A DNA stretch of 64,000 bases, taken from positions 638,310 to 702,309 of the forward strand of contig RDEW01000015.1 of NCBI GenBank assembly GCA_011109175.1, given 5' to 3'. A program made the translations under genes and the position numbers. Shown piece by piece: positions 1-11,239 of the stretch. Under the pieces are notes generated by a model. That model saw nothing but the letters and a program-made list of their open reading frames with translations. It was not told the DNA's origin and did no database searches. Source of the stretch: Dicyema japonicum. Its lineage: Eukaryota > Dicyemida > Rhombozoa > Dicyemidae. Every line of letters starts with the position of its first letter. Within the stretch, counting starts at the first letter, position 1.

Positions 1-16
1 CCAGCTCATTCTTTCA

Positions 17-3000
17 TCACCAACTAAACGAAGGACCTGATCCATTGGTACCTTCCATATCATCCCTCTTTGAGGATCTAACAATTTGCCATTCATCACA
101 TTCCGGTTTTTTCGACGTGAAGTTTCTTCTACCAAAGCTCTTAGGGTTCAAAGAGCGGCTTGGTTTACCGGTATGCAATGAAAAAGACTTCTCAGGGACC
201 ATCTTACTTTCATCACCTCCACGTGATGAATTAGACGATTGTGAGCTCGTCCCAAATACAACCTGTTTTGCAGGGGAAGTCAACTTTTCTGAAATAACTG
301 TCGAGTTTGTAAAAAACGGTTGTAATCCTCCTGTATTTTCACTACAACTCCCACAAAAGGAATTCTTCCAGGCTTCACTGGAAAAGTCATTATTCTGACT
401 CTCCCCCTTTGTTGGATTTTCAAAGCCGACATAGTCAAACGTAAAGTTCCCAAAGGTAGGAACAGGAGCGCCTGAGGTATTAATCGAGGACTTTAGTCTC
501 TCCATCTCAGAAAAATAATTTGGGGGACAAATGTAGTAATTATTCACTATAACAGTCTGCTGCTCTAATTATCAGTAAAGCTAATTTTTACCAGGAAAAT
601 AGTTTGTGGTTGGATTTTTGGAAGATTTGGTTGAAAACTTGTTGTAAAGTCCACGTGAGTTGATGATATCTACAAACTGATCAACCAACAAAACTTGATA
701 TTTTTGAATAGTTTGACTTATCGTTGACACTTTTTACGGACGTGCCTGTGCCTTTGGAGGACTGTCTTTGACATGGTTGAGTCGACTTCTTTGGCACAGG
801 TAAATTTACTTTTCGATTTTTCGAAGAATTGTCGGTGATGTTCTTTCTATTTACGGTTTCCCGGGTTATTTCCGAGCGTTTGTGCGAATTGTCAGCGTTT
901 TTTGCATTTTTGTCTTTAGTGAAATCATTAGTCGTCTTTGGAATATTTGCTGTTCCTTTCTTCTCATTCGCGTCTTTTGAGGGTACTCTTTGATTTACTA
1001 AAGAACCACAATGTAATTTCTGCTGACTCACGTCTTCTGGATAAAAAATGTATTTTTACCAGTATTTCCGAATATAAGATGTTTTAAGGAATTCTCGGCA
1101 ACTTTCTTCTTACCAAAGTCTTCCCAGGTCACTTTTGAACTTGTGAGTGCATTGTCACTGTTTTTCCTATTTATCTCCACAAAGACATCCTTAGTATTTT
1201 TAGAAATATTTTCCGGATAGTTCTTGTCTTCTGAGAGTACCTGTTGATTAACTGTGGAACCCCACGGTATTTTTCGTCGATTCAAGTCCTCCTCTATTAC
1301 ATTAGACTTTTTATAAGAGTAATCAATGTTTTTAGTCTGATTTACGTCTTCAAGGAGTACTCCCTGATTTATTGAAGTACCCCGAGATATTTTCCTTTGA
1401 TACTCGTCCTTCATAGTTAAGATAGCATTTTTTGAGAAAATATCCGGGGTTTTCTCATTTTTGTCTTTCGATGATACTGCATAAGGTTCATAGGCATCTC
1501 CACCATCATTGGTATCATTCATGACGTCTTGGAATTTCTCAAGGACCTTATCAGTTATGTCTCTTAGGGTTACCGTGGGATTTTCATTAAAATCTTGAGT
1601 TACTTTCTTCTGACTGATGTCTTCAGAGGTTCCGACAAAATTTTTAGAATTATCAATTTCTTTATTCGATTCATTAAGGGTAACTCCGTGATTAGTGGAA
1701 GATTCAGTAATATTCTGCTGGTTCATGTCTGCGATCACGTTTGGATTTTTATGAGCACTTTCAAATAGCTCATTCTGATTTAAAACTTCCAATGAAGATT
1801 TAGAAATATCTTCAGCATTCATCCTATTTAGATCCCTCATGGTTAAATCAGTCTGATTGGTGGTGTTTTCATTGACATTCTTATTCATGTAATCCAACGT
1901 TACTTCAGAGATCTTATGAGTATTTTCGTAGATAATCCGAGTGTTTTTCTTATTTGAGTCTAAGACATCTTTTGGATCCTTAGAAGTGTTCTCAAAGAAT
2001 CTCTCCTTGCTTACAGCTTTCAGGGACATATATGCATTTTTGTGAGTATTTTCAGTAATGTTCCCGTCTGTGGCTTCTTGTGTTACCTATGGGTTTTTAT
2101 AAATATTTCTGTAACTTTATATTTATTCGCGCTAGTAGTATTTTCATTGATTTTCCCATTCGAGTCCTTCGTTGTCGCTTTTGGAATAAGTTTCCGTTTT
2201 GCGTAATCCAACGCTGCAGGTCGCTGTTCAGGAGTGACTTTGAACTTTGAATGACTTTCATGGTTATTCACAGTTGATTTGTTGTTTTCTTGTAGTTTTA
2301 GATAGTTTACAATCTGGGCTGTAAACTGAGACAGCCTTCCGTGGAAGAATTTACATTTTAGGTCACCGCAATATCCGTTCAAATAGAACTTCAGACAAGG
2401 GTAATCCTCTACAATAACAGGAAGCTCAAACCGTGCATGTACAAACAGTTAGGTCTCCTATAGCAGCGATCTTTGATGTAAAACACGCAGGGGGCAGGAA
2501 TCTTACTCCCACATTTGCCATTTCTTTTCTTTCTTAGATATTTGGGGGTTGCCTGGAACTCCGCTTTCAGTTTCTGTTTGGCACGTGACAGTTCCATACC
2601 CAGTTTTCTGAGCTCAGTCTCTCTGATCCTTCTCCTAATTCGTTTCCTCTTGCTTTTAGAGTTCTGACTATGAGGAACGACAGGAGGCATACGACGTGGC
2701 TTCAAGATTTCCTACAAATATTTCCTTGGAATACCGGTTTCTTGGTTTTGGGGACATTCACTGGTATATTGGGCTCTATTCTGGTGTTTTTCAAAGTTTT
2801 GAAGTCATTCACTGGAAGATTCGGCTCCATTTTGTCTAATTTCACAGCTTTGGGGATAATCGCTGGTAAATTGGACTTAATTTTGTCGTTTTTCTTAATT
2901 TTGGGAACAATCACAATTGGATCCAAATCCATTTCCTCGATTTTTGGAAAAATCAAGGCAATTTCTCCCCTTTCGGGTGAGGGCGGGAAAGGAGGCGGCA

Positions 3001-3277
3001 GGATGTTACCAAAACAGGACTTCTTCCTTAAATTGTTAAAAAGTACCAAGGCAATTTCTCCACTTTCATGTGATGACGGGAAAGGAGGCGGAAGGATGTC
3101 ACTAAAAAAGGACTTCTTTCTTAAATTGTTAAAAAGTACCCTTCTTTTGGTTGCTTTTACAGCGAAGGACACAAATTGTCGCTTGGGGTCGCTTTCCGGC
3201 AACAATTTGTCAGGAGCGTGGATTACGTCATCGGTGATCTCGCCTTCTTCAAGTTCGGGGTCAAAATTGTGAGACAT
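17..3277 (-). CDS. ZC3H4/ZC3H6-like CCCH zinc-finger protein
   Basis: Seven exons joined by six GT-AG introns (2712-2734, 2409-2431, 2087-2115, 1037-1059, 670-694, 565-591; 23-29 nt) give one open frame of about 1036 codons. The N-terminus carries an acidic EEGEITDD motif (residues 10-17), as in ZC3H4/ZC3H6/Suppressor-of-sable proteins. A basic stretch near residues 195-235 precedes two CCCH fingers: C-x7-C-x5-C-x3-H ending LYMH at about residue 273, then C-x8-C-x4-C-x3-H ending KFFH at about 296. These match fingers 2 and 3 of ZC3H4; the first finger is not seen. Family members act in the nucleus to restrain unproductive transcription and non-coding RNA. The C-terminal two thirds is Asn/Lys/Ser-rich with degenerate repeats and no recognisable domain. 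The stop at 17 could be the true end, or a further intron could carry the gene past the window edge. Confidence 0.85.
700..2080 (-). repeat. Degenerate Asn-rich protein repeats in the ZC3H4-like gene
   Basis: The coding sequence here repeats a loose unit of roughly 22-30 residues built around motifs like N(E)NTxK, xxLxDxN, TxEDxxxxK and SxxNxGVxL. Units differ a lot from each other, so this is an old expansion rather than a fresh microsatellite. It looks intrinsically disordered. I cannot assign a function. Confidence 0.55.
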
Positions 3278-3912
3278 TTCTAAACGGTTTAATGAAATGA
3301 TAAATGTAAATAGTTATTTTCATGAACCCAACACAGCCGAATCTAGGGATCGGGCATATTTAGCATTGGGTGAAGTAATATCCACAAAAATCATTAAATA
3401 AGCTAATCAATCCGTAACATTAGTCATAATGAGGATAAAATTACTTCAAGTAAAAAAAGTGAACAAAAGAGACGCGCACAAATTATATTTTTAAATTTTT
3501 TTATTTTAATTATTAATTTTGGTTAATAGACAATAAAATTAATTAACTTTTAATTTATATTTTTATTGACAGTATAGACTCCAGAAATCGCAAAGCAGAA
3601 AGATGTGGTGAAAACTGGTTAGTGGGATCTGCGAAGAAGCAGCACAGGTGGAATATCGATGATTATTTTTTAAACGATGCTTAATATTGATCTTAAATTG
3701 TCTTCCTAGTTGTTAGTGAGCCTGTGGTAATTAATGGAGACCTGGGTGATTCGTATCAGGTCATTGTGCGTAAGTTAATGTACAGAAAACAGATAAAGTC
3801 ATAATTCAGATTTTGTTAACTAGGATAGGTTTTCCATTCATCTTTAATAGTTCCATATCAAATTACTAAGATCTTTCACATTCTGATGTTTCTCCATTCC
3901 CGTTTCCTCCGA
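3278..3912 (+). other. Mostly non-coding; possible orphan exons at 3585-3775
   Basis: 3278-3575 is A+T-rich upstream DNA of the ZC3H4-like gene. On the plus strand, a stretch after a TTATTGACAG acceptor-like site (3563-3573) reads as about 34 codons to a TAA near 3680. Another stretch near 3713-3775 reads about 20 codons before a GTAAG-like donor. Composition looks coding, but I could not join the pieces in frame or recognise a protein. Confidence 0.2.
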
Positions 3913-4065
3913 ATGGCTTCCGAAACCTTTGGAGCGGTTGGAAGAATAAGTAAAGGAGTATTTAATATAATCAGGAATAGGATTGCGGAGCGACTCGAGG
4001 ATCCCCATGAACGGAGATGGTTTTACATCTCGGGAATGACTATCGTCATTGGCAACGTCCACTAG
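3913..4065 (+). CDS. Possible small ORF, hydrophobic C-terminus
   Basis: An ATG-initiated frame of about 50 codons has an amphipathic N-terminal half (helix-like, rich in R/E/I) and a hydrophobic end. The opposite strand is also open here for about 72 codons, so strand is uncertain. No family recognised. It could be an exon of a larger gene. Confidence 0.22.
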   Translation: MASETFGAVGRISKGVFNIIRNRIAERLEDPHERRWFYISGMTIVIGNVH

Positions 4066-5008
4066 ATTTGTGGTAATGTTTTTGTTTTCGTTTCCGAATT
4101 AACATCTAATTTTGTTAAATAATCGAAGAAGCAGGAAATTAAAAGTCACAAATAAAAAAAATCAATTATGTCACATAAAACGTTTGTTTATGTAACTTAA
4201 TTTGGTAACCGTGGCTTCGCTAACACACAGAAGCTGCGATTAGTAAGCCAAGAGATATCGCCCCCAGATATTTTCCACTTTGATGTAGAGTCCTGATGGT
4301 CGAGGGAAAATAAAGAGATCTCTAACTTCTATTAATGGTCTCTCAAGTGAAGGAAACTGGGGGCTAACAAGAACGTAAAACCAAAGACGTGTGGCATTCA
4401 ACTTCCTGTATACTCATTGTTCTTTTTGGAGGATTTTCTTAGATTTGGACCTCCTGAGTACTGGTGGTTGTAATTAATCTACTGAAAAGAACTATATTTG
4501 AAATCAATATATAATGAACTCCACGCTGGGTAGGAAATTAACGATTTCCGTAATTATGCCCCAACAGACATACATTAATCAAAATTGACAAGAGACTGAA
4601 GTATTTTAGAAACACATGGAGATCTTAAAATCTATAAATTCAGCTGGAGATTTGGTAAGCTGTTTAGTATCCCCGGGTAACCGAGAAAGAAGTTGTCGAT
4701 AAACAACCAATTAAGTGTACCTAGTTCCCACGTTCACCAAGACGAGTCATTCGAAGTTCGCGATTCCATCCAGAATCGGACTAGAGGGGAGAAAACTTCA
4801 GCTCTTATAGTTTGGAAACCCCTCCGAAAGACCGAATAGAGTTGGAGTAAATGATATTTTTGGTGCTATCCTGACACTGAAGTGGTTTATTTGAAGAAGG
4901 AAGAGAAGGGACAGAACATAGGAGAAATTTCAAAAAATAGCAACGGAGAGAATTGAACTCACGGAGCATTGTCAGTGGCATGACAATGATTGAACCTTCA
5001 GCCAAATG
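4066..5008. other. No gene recognised
   Basis: Nothing here translates into a recognisable protein on either strand. Short open stretches (for example 4805-5017 minus) lack family similarity. Composition suggests decayed repeat DNA. Confidence 0.4.
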
Positions 5009-5100
5009 ATCCCCCAAGTTCTTTCTATTTTAGGTCGGATGTGATTCCCTGACAGATGATCCCCCAAGTTCTTTTGATTTTAGGCCGGATGAGATTCGAA
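5009..5100. repeat. Tandem duplication of a ~48-bp segment
   Basis: The segment beginning GATCCCCCAAGTTCTTT and running through a TTTTAGG(T/C)CGGATG core occurs twice back to back, with a few substitutions. The second copy continues into a T-arm-like sequence of the adjacent tRNA-derived SINE. Confidence 0.7.
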
Positions 5101-5312
5101 CCCAGATCCAACGTCCATTCGACATTCCCTTGTTTGGAACATCGATTTCTGATGTCCCCCGTGTCCTTTTCCTTGTTTACGCTCACGGGAAGATTGAAGG
5201 AAGGACTTTCATTCATCATAAAGCTAAACAGACATTTTTGCAATCAACACACGTCAGCACCTCAACCTTCCGACCAATTAACCTCTTGTCTAACCACTTA
5301 GCTACCTATTTA
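5080..5312 (-). repeat. tRNA-derived SINE-like element
   Basis: Read on the minus strand, it begins with an A-box-like GGTAGCTAAGTGGTTAGAC (about 5285-5305). It ends with a T-arm-like GGATCTGGGTTCGAATCTC (about 5085-5105), much like a pol III promoter B box. The end segment recurs at 31570-31610 and 49870-49920 on the plus strand, so this is a dispersed family. Full element boundaries and target-site duplications were not found. Confidence 0.5.
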
Positions 5313-5319
5313 CTTTACT

Positions 5320-7300
5320 AACCCAGGATACACCAAGGAAGAAGCTAATCGATAGTTATTTCCTCATAAATGAAAAAATTTGTGAGAGACTGTTTATATT
5401 ACTAATTATAAGTACGATCTCAATAATAAGAGAAACATACGGAGATTTACTTCACAAAGTGACACGTGGGATATAAGTGAGGTTTTCAAGAGACGAAAAA
5501 ATTTCATAAAAACCATTTCGAAAGATCGCTTGAATCTCGACTTTTTGCTGTCTTTAGCCATTGATTTGTGGAGAAATAAAGTTATCTGTCTGCGGTTTCA
5601 AACATATACGTCTACAACTTCAAAATGAGATCTGTGAATTGGAAAGAACTTGTAAGAAGTCATTCAATTACCTTGAAAACGTTTTCTCGATGGATTAAGA
5701 AGGTAATTTACCAGATGTGCTCGATGGTTCTCAGAATACCAAAGTTATTCAAATACTGAATCTCGTGGAAGATCATTGTTGGAATACTCCAGGAAAAATT
5801 GAGTGAACTGTTACTGAATTAGCCTTGAAGCCATCGAAACCACGTTATCACATCATCTGGAGCTTATAATGTATATTCTAAAGGCGGATAAAAGAATTTT
5901 TAATCTATTAAGAATGAGCGATACGTCACTGGTGAGCAAAGGTCATGCTCAGTGAAGAACTTGAAAAAAATCGACTCAACCATATGTACTCTTCTACTTG
6001 AACATGTAATCAATCTTGAAATACAGAAATCTTACTTTATAACCTAAAAATATAATGGTCATTTGGTCTCCAGTTAATTGGTCAGACATTTAAAATGGTG
6101 ATGTACCCCTATTTACGAAACCCAATCTGCCTCAAATTTTTCTTAATGTGGAATTAATCAAAAAATGAATGACTCTTCAAATTCGTATCACAAAGGAGTT
6201 TTGTAGATAGTCCATATCTTTAGACGCTAATTTTCTTAAGAAAATTTAATTTTAATTTACCCAGGAGCACCAAGAAATAAGTAAAAATTAGACAATTATG
6301 CAAAATCATTGGAATTTAGTAATTTTTGAAAGATATTGATTAATTATCTGTTTTTCAAAAATATATGAGCTCTTAATTGTTTATTCCCGCCGATTTATCC
6401 GTTGTGGCATTGTCTCTCACTATAACTATCGAGATCAATTGGATGAGCCATCGGGCTTCACAGAATTTATGGTTTTATGAGTAGCCAGACTTCTCAGTTT
6501 CTTGAGGAAGAATAAGGACTGCCCACTTATGAATGTCCAAAGTTCCTGAGGAAGGAGATAGCCTTCCTATCTATGGACCCCCAGGTTTTTGAGGAAGAAC
6601 AAAGACTCCTATTTATGAACGTCCCAGGGTCCTGAAGGAGATCAAAGACTTCCTATTTGGGGAGAAACATAAATCGACATATCCCCTTTCATCATCATTA
6701 AGGTCGAATTAAAGCCATTATATGGTTTGGCTGTACCTAATGATGACTTTCAGAGTTATGAACAAAAATAAGCTATTTAAGAAGATTTTATTTAATTAAA
6801 GCCTCTAACGGTTTAGGATAACCACTAATACCACATAACCCCCATTATGCAAAATGTATGACTTTCAAGTATATATCAAGGTCACTCTAAGCAACATGGA
6901 TCACTACCACTTGCCCCCAAAATTTTTGGACTCGGAAAAAGTGATATTCATCCCGAATAAGGTGTCTGTACAATAAGAGAAAAAAGTACTCCCAAAATTC
7001 AAAAACATACTCATGGGGACAAATATCAGGTCTAGGATGTAATAAAATGGAATATTTCTCGTTAATTAACATTAATTTGATAATCACCTTTATATTTAAT
7101 TTATCCACTTTTCATTACGCACGCGGGCATAATGCGGTGGATGCGTTGCGCACGCTAGAATTATTAGAACGCCTTCATTTACGTAGAGTTGCGCCATAAG
7201 GGTATGGTTTGTGCATAAGTTCGCCTCGATTAATCATACTTGGTAGGATTTGCTTGTCTATATCAATTTATTATATTGATTATAATCCTCTGCTTTATTG
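5320..7300. other. No firm gene; A+T-rich DNA with weak open stretches
   Basis: A plus-strand frame open for about 80 codons (about 5391-5633) has a plausible composition but no start codon and no family I can name. It may be decayed transposase. The remainder shows no supported coding or RNA feature apart from a tandem repeat at 6495-6665. Confidence 0.35.
6495..6665. repeat. Degenerate ~45-bp tandem repeat, about four units
   Basis: Units share the pattern T(T/C)CTTGAGGAAGAA..AAGACT..C(T/C)ATTTATGAA.GTCC. They are separated by roughly 40-50 bp and are imperfect, and the last is truncated. No coding meaning is apparent. Confidence 0.55.
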
Positions 7301-7333
7301 TATTGATGGCTTCAGGGGGCTATTTAAATCACC

Positions 7334-7663
7334 ATGCAGCAATTATTGCCATTTATAGTAAGAATGGACGCTGAAAAGGAGAAAAGTTCAGTTAAAAATA
7401 ATTTCTACGACGTGACTCCCAAAAATAGTGCAAAACCACATTTCTTCCTGAATAGTCAGATAATGGATTCATCTGCGCAAATTCCTCCAAGGTATTGCCC
7501 CTATATTGTGTGTGGTATCTACCACCCAGATTAATAGCTTATTTTATGGTTATGTGGTATTCGGAGTGCATTTTATTGTTTGCTTTCGATTGTCCATCTC
7601 CTGCCTTTATCGATATATTGATTACCATTCCTTTAAGGTCAACTCGTTTTTAGGTCGACCTTC
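7334..7663 (+). other. Possible upstream exon and intron of the H2C2 gene
   Basis: An ATG at 7334, shortly after an acceptor-like TGGCTTCAG, opens about 52 codons up to a donor-like GTATTG near 7492. Splicing from there to the TTTTTAG acceptor at 7652 would keep frame with the H2C2 exon but needs a 160-nt intron, unusually long for this genome. Alternatively the H2C2 gene starts at its own ATG. Confidence 0.3.
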
Positions 7664-7956
7664 ATGAACGACGACAAAATTGAAATTCTTAAGTTGGCCC
7701 ACGTAGACAAAAACACTGGATCTCATTATGACATCAAGCAGATGATTGCCCGACTGGAAATCAGATACCATTGGAAGGATCTTCAGTCAGATGCGATCAA
7801 CTATGTCCTCAAATGTGAGGTCTGCAATCTTAACAAAACAGGTTTTTTGTCTTCTAACCTTAAGATTTTCCTGATCGTTCCAACCCAATTTTCTTTCCCC
7901 CAACTCATCAAATCATGTATGCTTTTTTTACTATCAGACAAGAAATGACACAATGA
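7664..7956 (+). CDS. Small integrase-type H2C2 zinc-binding protein
   Basis: Taking ATG 7664 and one 23-nt intron (7852-7874) gives 89 codons and a TGA at 7954-7956. The protein matches the zinc-binding module that precedes the catalytic core in Ty3/gypsy-like integrases and Ginger/KRBA2-type transposases: AHVDKNTGSH, then a YHW segment, then CEVC before a basic residue. No catalytic core follows, so this is either a domesticated fragment or a relic. The ATG lies 10 nt after an acceptor-like TTTTTAG, which would fit a trans-spliced or 5'-UTR-spliced start. The stop overlaps the start of the next gene (ATGA). The presence of the domain is clear. Its independence as a gene is uncertain. Confidence 0.55.
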
Positions 7957-8863
7957 AAGGTCAACATGAACCCCCTGCCAACTTATTTAAATTTACAAAC
8001 TTTCTCTCCGATTTTAAGGAGCCTGTGACATTGGTCGGAACTCAATTTACAGGAAATCAGTTTGGAATCCACTATATAAATCCAAAAAAGTCAATTTTTG
8101 ATCCTGTGCGAAGTATTTCCAATATGGATGAAGTGAATTGTCAAGGTAGACATCCCCCTATTTTATTGAGAGCTTAGAAACCTTTAAACCAGTGAAAATA
8201 AAGCCATTTGTGTGTGGTCTCTGTAAGAAGACTTTTGGCAGGAAGGATCACCTGAGGAACCATCAGTTGACTCACACGGAAGTTCGCCAATTCCGGTGTA
8301 AGATTGATGGTTGTCAGAGGACTTTCCGTCGAAAAGATCGTCTGTCTGACCATCTGATGAACTTCCATAACTGTCCCAAGGCCATATTTTGCCACATCTG
8401 TCAGAATACCTTCAAGTCAAAGTCTCTTCTATCGAAGCATATGAATGCTGAGCACTACATTTACAAATGCTCTGTCTGCAAGGCTGGTTTTGAAGAATTC
8501 AATGAAATGGTGAATCATCAACAAATTTATTGCAAATCCGACATTTCAGTGAATCATATGGCTTTACAAAACGTAAATGAAAAAAAGAAAATTTTGGAGG
8601 AAAGTTTGCAGATCTCCAAAAATGAGGAACCTGAGCATGACATGGGAAAAGTAAGACTCGCCAAAGTTATGAAATTGGATGGAGGAACCATTTCCGAGAA
8701 TGTCCCCCATTCGAACACAAGTAATGGAGAATATGCTGCCCCCACTCCTTTGTGGTGGAAATTTGTCGAATTATTTGCAAACTCTGAACTGAAGGAAAAT
8801 ACGGATAATCCAAATTTTACTTATGATCACTACGTGGATTGGTGCCAAAAACAGAATGAGTGA
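7953..8863 (+). CDS. C2H2 zinc-finger protein, four fingers
   Basis: ATG 7953 and a single 32-nt intron (8146-8177) give a 292-codon frame. An N-terminal part of about 65 residues without a known domain is followed by four C2H2 fingers (about residues 75-180): CGLCKKTF..H..H, CKIDGCQRTF..H..H, CHICQNTF..H..H and CSVCKAGF..H..C. The last ends in Cys instead of His. The C-terminal third is acidic and unrecognised. A polypyrimidine-AG site (ACTATCAG, 7930-7937) lies 15 nt upstream of the ATG. Likely a nuclear DNA- or RNA-binding regulator. I cannot assign an orthologue. Confidence 0.82.
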
Positions 8864-9235
8864 TAAGTATTACTTTATTTTACTTTTTTATATTAGAATA
8901 ATTTCATGTTATTTTTACTTCAAATCGACTAGCTGTTTAAGTTACTGGTAAAGTGGATGACCAACTTGTGTGAAAAAAACTTCCAGTCTTATAAAGTGGT
9001 GGTAGCTCTCGTGATTCAGTGCATCCCCTTTTAGGTTTTGTATGGAAATGTGCTTACTCATGCATCTCTTCTTGGGTGTCTCTTTCTTTTTTTGGGTTCT
9101 AGAGTCTCCGAGGTTTCGTTGTGACGGGCTGTCCTAGCTTAGTTTTGGGGCAGAAGATTCAATATCTTAGGAATGTCGAATATAAGGTGAATTTTGGGTT
9201 CGATAATTCCAATTTATTCATATTTGACTAAATCA
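8864..9235. other. 3' flank of the zinc-finger gene; nothing recognised
   Basis: A+T-rich immediately after the stop, then G/T-rich on the plus strand. No ORF, RNA gene or repeat that I can support. Confidence 0.4.
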
Positions 9236-9360
9236 TAAAATCTTTTATTAAGGAAAGAAAAGAAAGTAAACGGCTATATAGCGGCTGCCCTGACTGCATG
9301 GCTACTGCCTCTCAGGATGGCGAGCGAAATTCGCTTATAAACGCTAGAAATACATATTTA
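9236..9360 (-). mobile_element. LINE family A, 3'-terminal fragment
   Basis: The minus strand carries the end of the LINE-A coding region (segment with GCGAATTTCGCTCGCC, then the short 3' UTR). The same end is seen at 17780-17990, 35340-35480, 35985-36080 and 50560-50640. The shared CTATATAG-type UTR with the 35.3 kb copy marks a subfamily. Strongly 5'-truncated. Confidence 0.6.
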
Positions 9361-9689
9361 GAGATATTATCAAATCATGTCCTTATCGCAATCTCATGTT
9401 TATCTGGCTTCAATAAGGACCATCTTTGTTCAGGTTACACAATAGGTATGACCTGTGTTCGAATGCAAAATATTTCGAAATTCTTCAAAAGGCAAATTTC
9501 GTAATTAGGCGACTAAGAGGACCTCGTCGCCAACTCTACATCCCCGACCAGTTAGTTCTTGAAAATCAAGCTATCATGAAGTTTTCATTTTTAATGCTGT
9601 TTGAATGTATGAAAATTGTATATTTAAAGTAAATTTTGTACAGAGAGCTGTTTAATCATTACTGTTCGTTTGCTACTTCCAAATGTGGT

Positions 9690-9800
9690 TAGTGTCGATT
9701 GGGTAGCTTACTGGTTAGTGTAGTCGCTTGCGTTGCATTTAGTTGTGGGTTTGAATGCAACACGCTACGTACCATTCCGACTGGGGGAACAGAATAAAAC
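9690..9800 (+). repeat. tRNA-related sequence (SINE head)
   Basis: The segment GGTAGCTTACTGGTTAGTG resembles a tRNA A box. About 40 nt later GTGGGTTTGAATGC resembles a B box and T loop. The arms do not pair as in a functional tRNA, so I read it as a tRNA-derived SINE. The 9361-9689 stretch before it holds open but unrecognised frames. Confidence 0.4.
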
Positions 9801-10064
9801 TACTTTCATGTAATCTGAGGTAATTAAAAATTGTCGCTTTTGAGCGACTTTATATGTATTATCGGCCATATGATGATTTTATCAACCTTTTCTGCTGTCA
9901 TTGGCTCTGGGGGGTAATTTAACATCAATAGGGAACTTGTCGTAGTATCTTCCTCATTTATTAGTATGTAACCACATGATTAATTGGTCAGAAGGTCGAA
10001 TTTGTGACGTAGTTATGGTGCACTATAACGTAGTTCTAGTACGCTTAGTGTCTTTTCAAGGTGG

Positions 10065-10150
10065 ATGTAACGAATGGCTAAGCATTTGATGCATCAATGC
10101 CTGGATTCGAATCTTTCCTGGTTCATTTCGGATGAATTTGAATGTCTTTA
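10065..10150 (+). repeat. tRNA-related sequence (SINE head)
   Basis: AACGAATGGCTAAGCATTTG followed by CTGGATTCGAATCTTTCC gives A-box-like and B-box-like elements at tRNA-like spacing, without a full cloverleaf. It probably belongs to the same loose SINE group as 9690-9800 and 55985-56080. Confidence 0.38.
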
Positions 10151-10329
10151 TTGAGGACAAGAGAGTTATTAATTCTAGAATGTTCTAAATAATTTAGTTT
10201 GTTAACATCTCATAATTAAATCCACCATACATAGGAGACCGGCATTCAAAAGGACTCATCTCTTCATTCCACTGGGAGATGCGCTCCCTGGCGACAAATT
10301 CTGGTTTTGACCTGCCTTGATAAGGGCTT

Positions 10330-10400
10330 TACTGATACGTGTCAGGATCATGGATTAGTTAGTTTGGCTTTACCCTTGGTCTTTGGAATCATTTCACTTA
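10330..10400 (-). repeat. Left arm of an inverted repeat pair
   Basis: The reverse complement of 10335-10395 closely matches 11240-11300 over about 55 bp (shared core AAAGACCAAGGGTAA..CCAAACTAACTAA). Weaker similarity continues outwards. The arms enclose about 0.85 kb. Confidence 0.6.
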
Positions 10401-10449
10401 TCCCAGGAATATGTTAGACCTTACTAATTAAAAAATCCAGCTGTTCCCC

Positions 10450-11020
10450 ATGGCAGAGGTGGAAAAATTTCAAAAGTTCATCAAAGTTCCCACTGATTTT
10501 TTGTACCCATGCTGTTTTTGTAGAGGGTTGAATCTCTTATTGTACTCGAGGGCGACTACTGCTGATTGATGGAAGCAATCAGTTAGCGTACGAAAAGCGG
10601 AGAAAATAGAATCCACACTCTTGGATTTCAGAGTTGTTAAGGAAAGAAGGGAAAATTGGAAAGGGAAATGGAGATAAATCTGACTTGGAACTTGAACAAT
10701 GAAATAAAACCCAGAGCTAAAGTTCATAGGTCAAAATGGACTCAGGTGTTCTCTACTTTGAATTAAAAACTAGTATCTGTTTATTTAACGGAAAACGAAG
10801 TGAGGAAGGTGTTGAGTCATACAAAGACTACTTACCCTCACAGGCATTAACAATAATTTTTTGGGACAACAGATATCTACACTTTGACAAAAGTCTTCAA
10901 CTTTTTAATAATTATACATTAGTACATAGATCCATCATGCCTTATGCAACCTCGTGGAGCTCATCCAACTCCTGGATAAATGCTGAAACGATCGGGACTA
11001 TCAAGAAAAGGAGGTAAAGA
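10450..11020 (+). other. Coding-looking but unassigned segment between inverted repeats
   Basis: An ATG at 10450 opens a short hydrophilic frame, and 10736-11017 is open for 93 codons. Several 21-38-nt GT-AG pairs are possible between them, but no combination gave a recognisable protein. It may be a decayed transposase or an unrecognised gene. Confidence 0.22.
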
Positions 11021-11239
11021 GTGACAGAACAGACGACTATCGGAGAAAAATGATTGCCACCAAACAATCTCAAGTCTAAAGGCTGGAGGGTGCCTACATC
11101 AGGACCGGGCAGTTCACAGTCCTTAACAAGCTTGTATGGGCACAAGAAAATAATAATGAATCATGTTGAAGGCTCTGATGAGGCGTGTTGAGATCTCATT
11201 ATATATAGTTCCAGGTTTTTTGAAATTAAAAAATTAAAA

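Noticed and set aside
3844-4062. Minus-strand 72-codon ORF
   Set aside because: It overlaps a plus-strand ATG frame and lacks its own ATG. Neither is recognised and I kept only the plus one at low confidence.
5085-5130. A tRNA gene on the minus strand
   Set aside because: Only the T-arm and an A-box-like sequence are recognisable. There is no acceptor stem or anticodon arm. SINE-derived. Same for 9690, 10065, 31570, 49880 and 55985.
7334-7660. One long gene running from 7334 through the H2C2 exon into the zinc fingers
   Set aside because: I found no set of short GT-AG introns that keeps frame from the H2C2 exon into the 7953 frame. The overlap ATGA fits separate genes better.
9298-9632. Two overlapping plus-strand ORFs of 68 codons
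   Set aside because: The first overlaps the antisense of a LINE-A tail. The second has no recognisable content or start context. Not called as genes.
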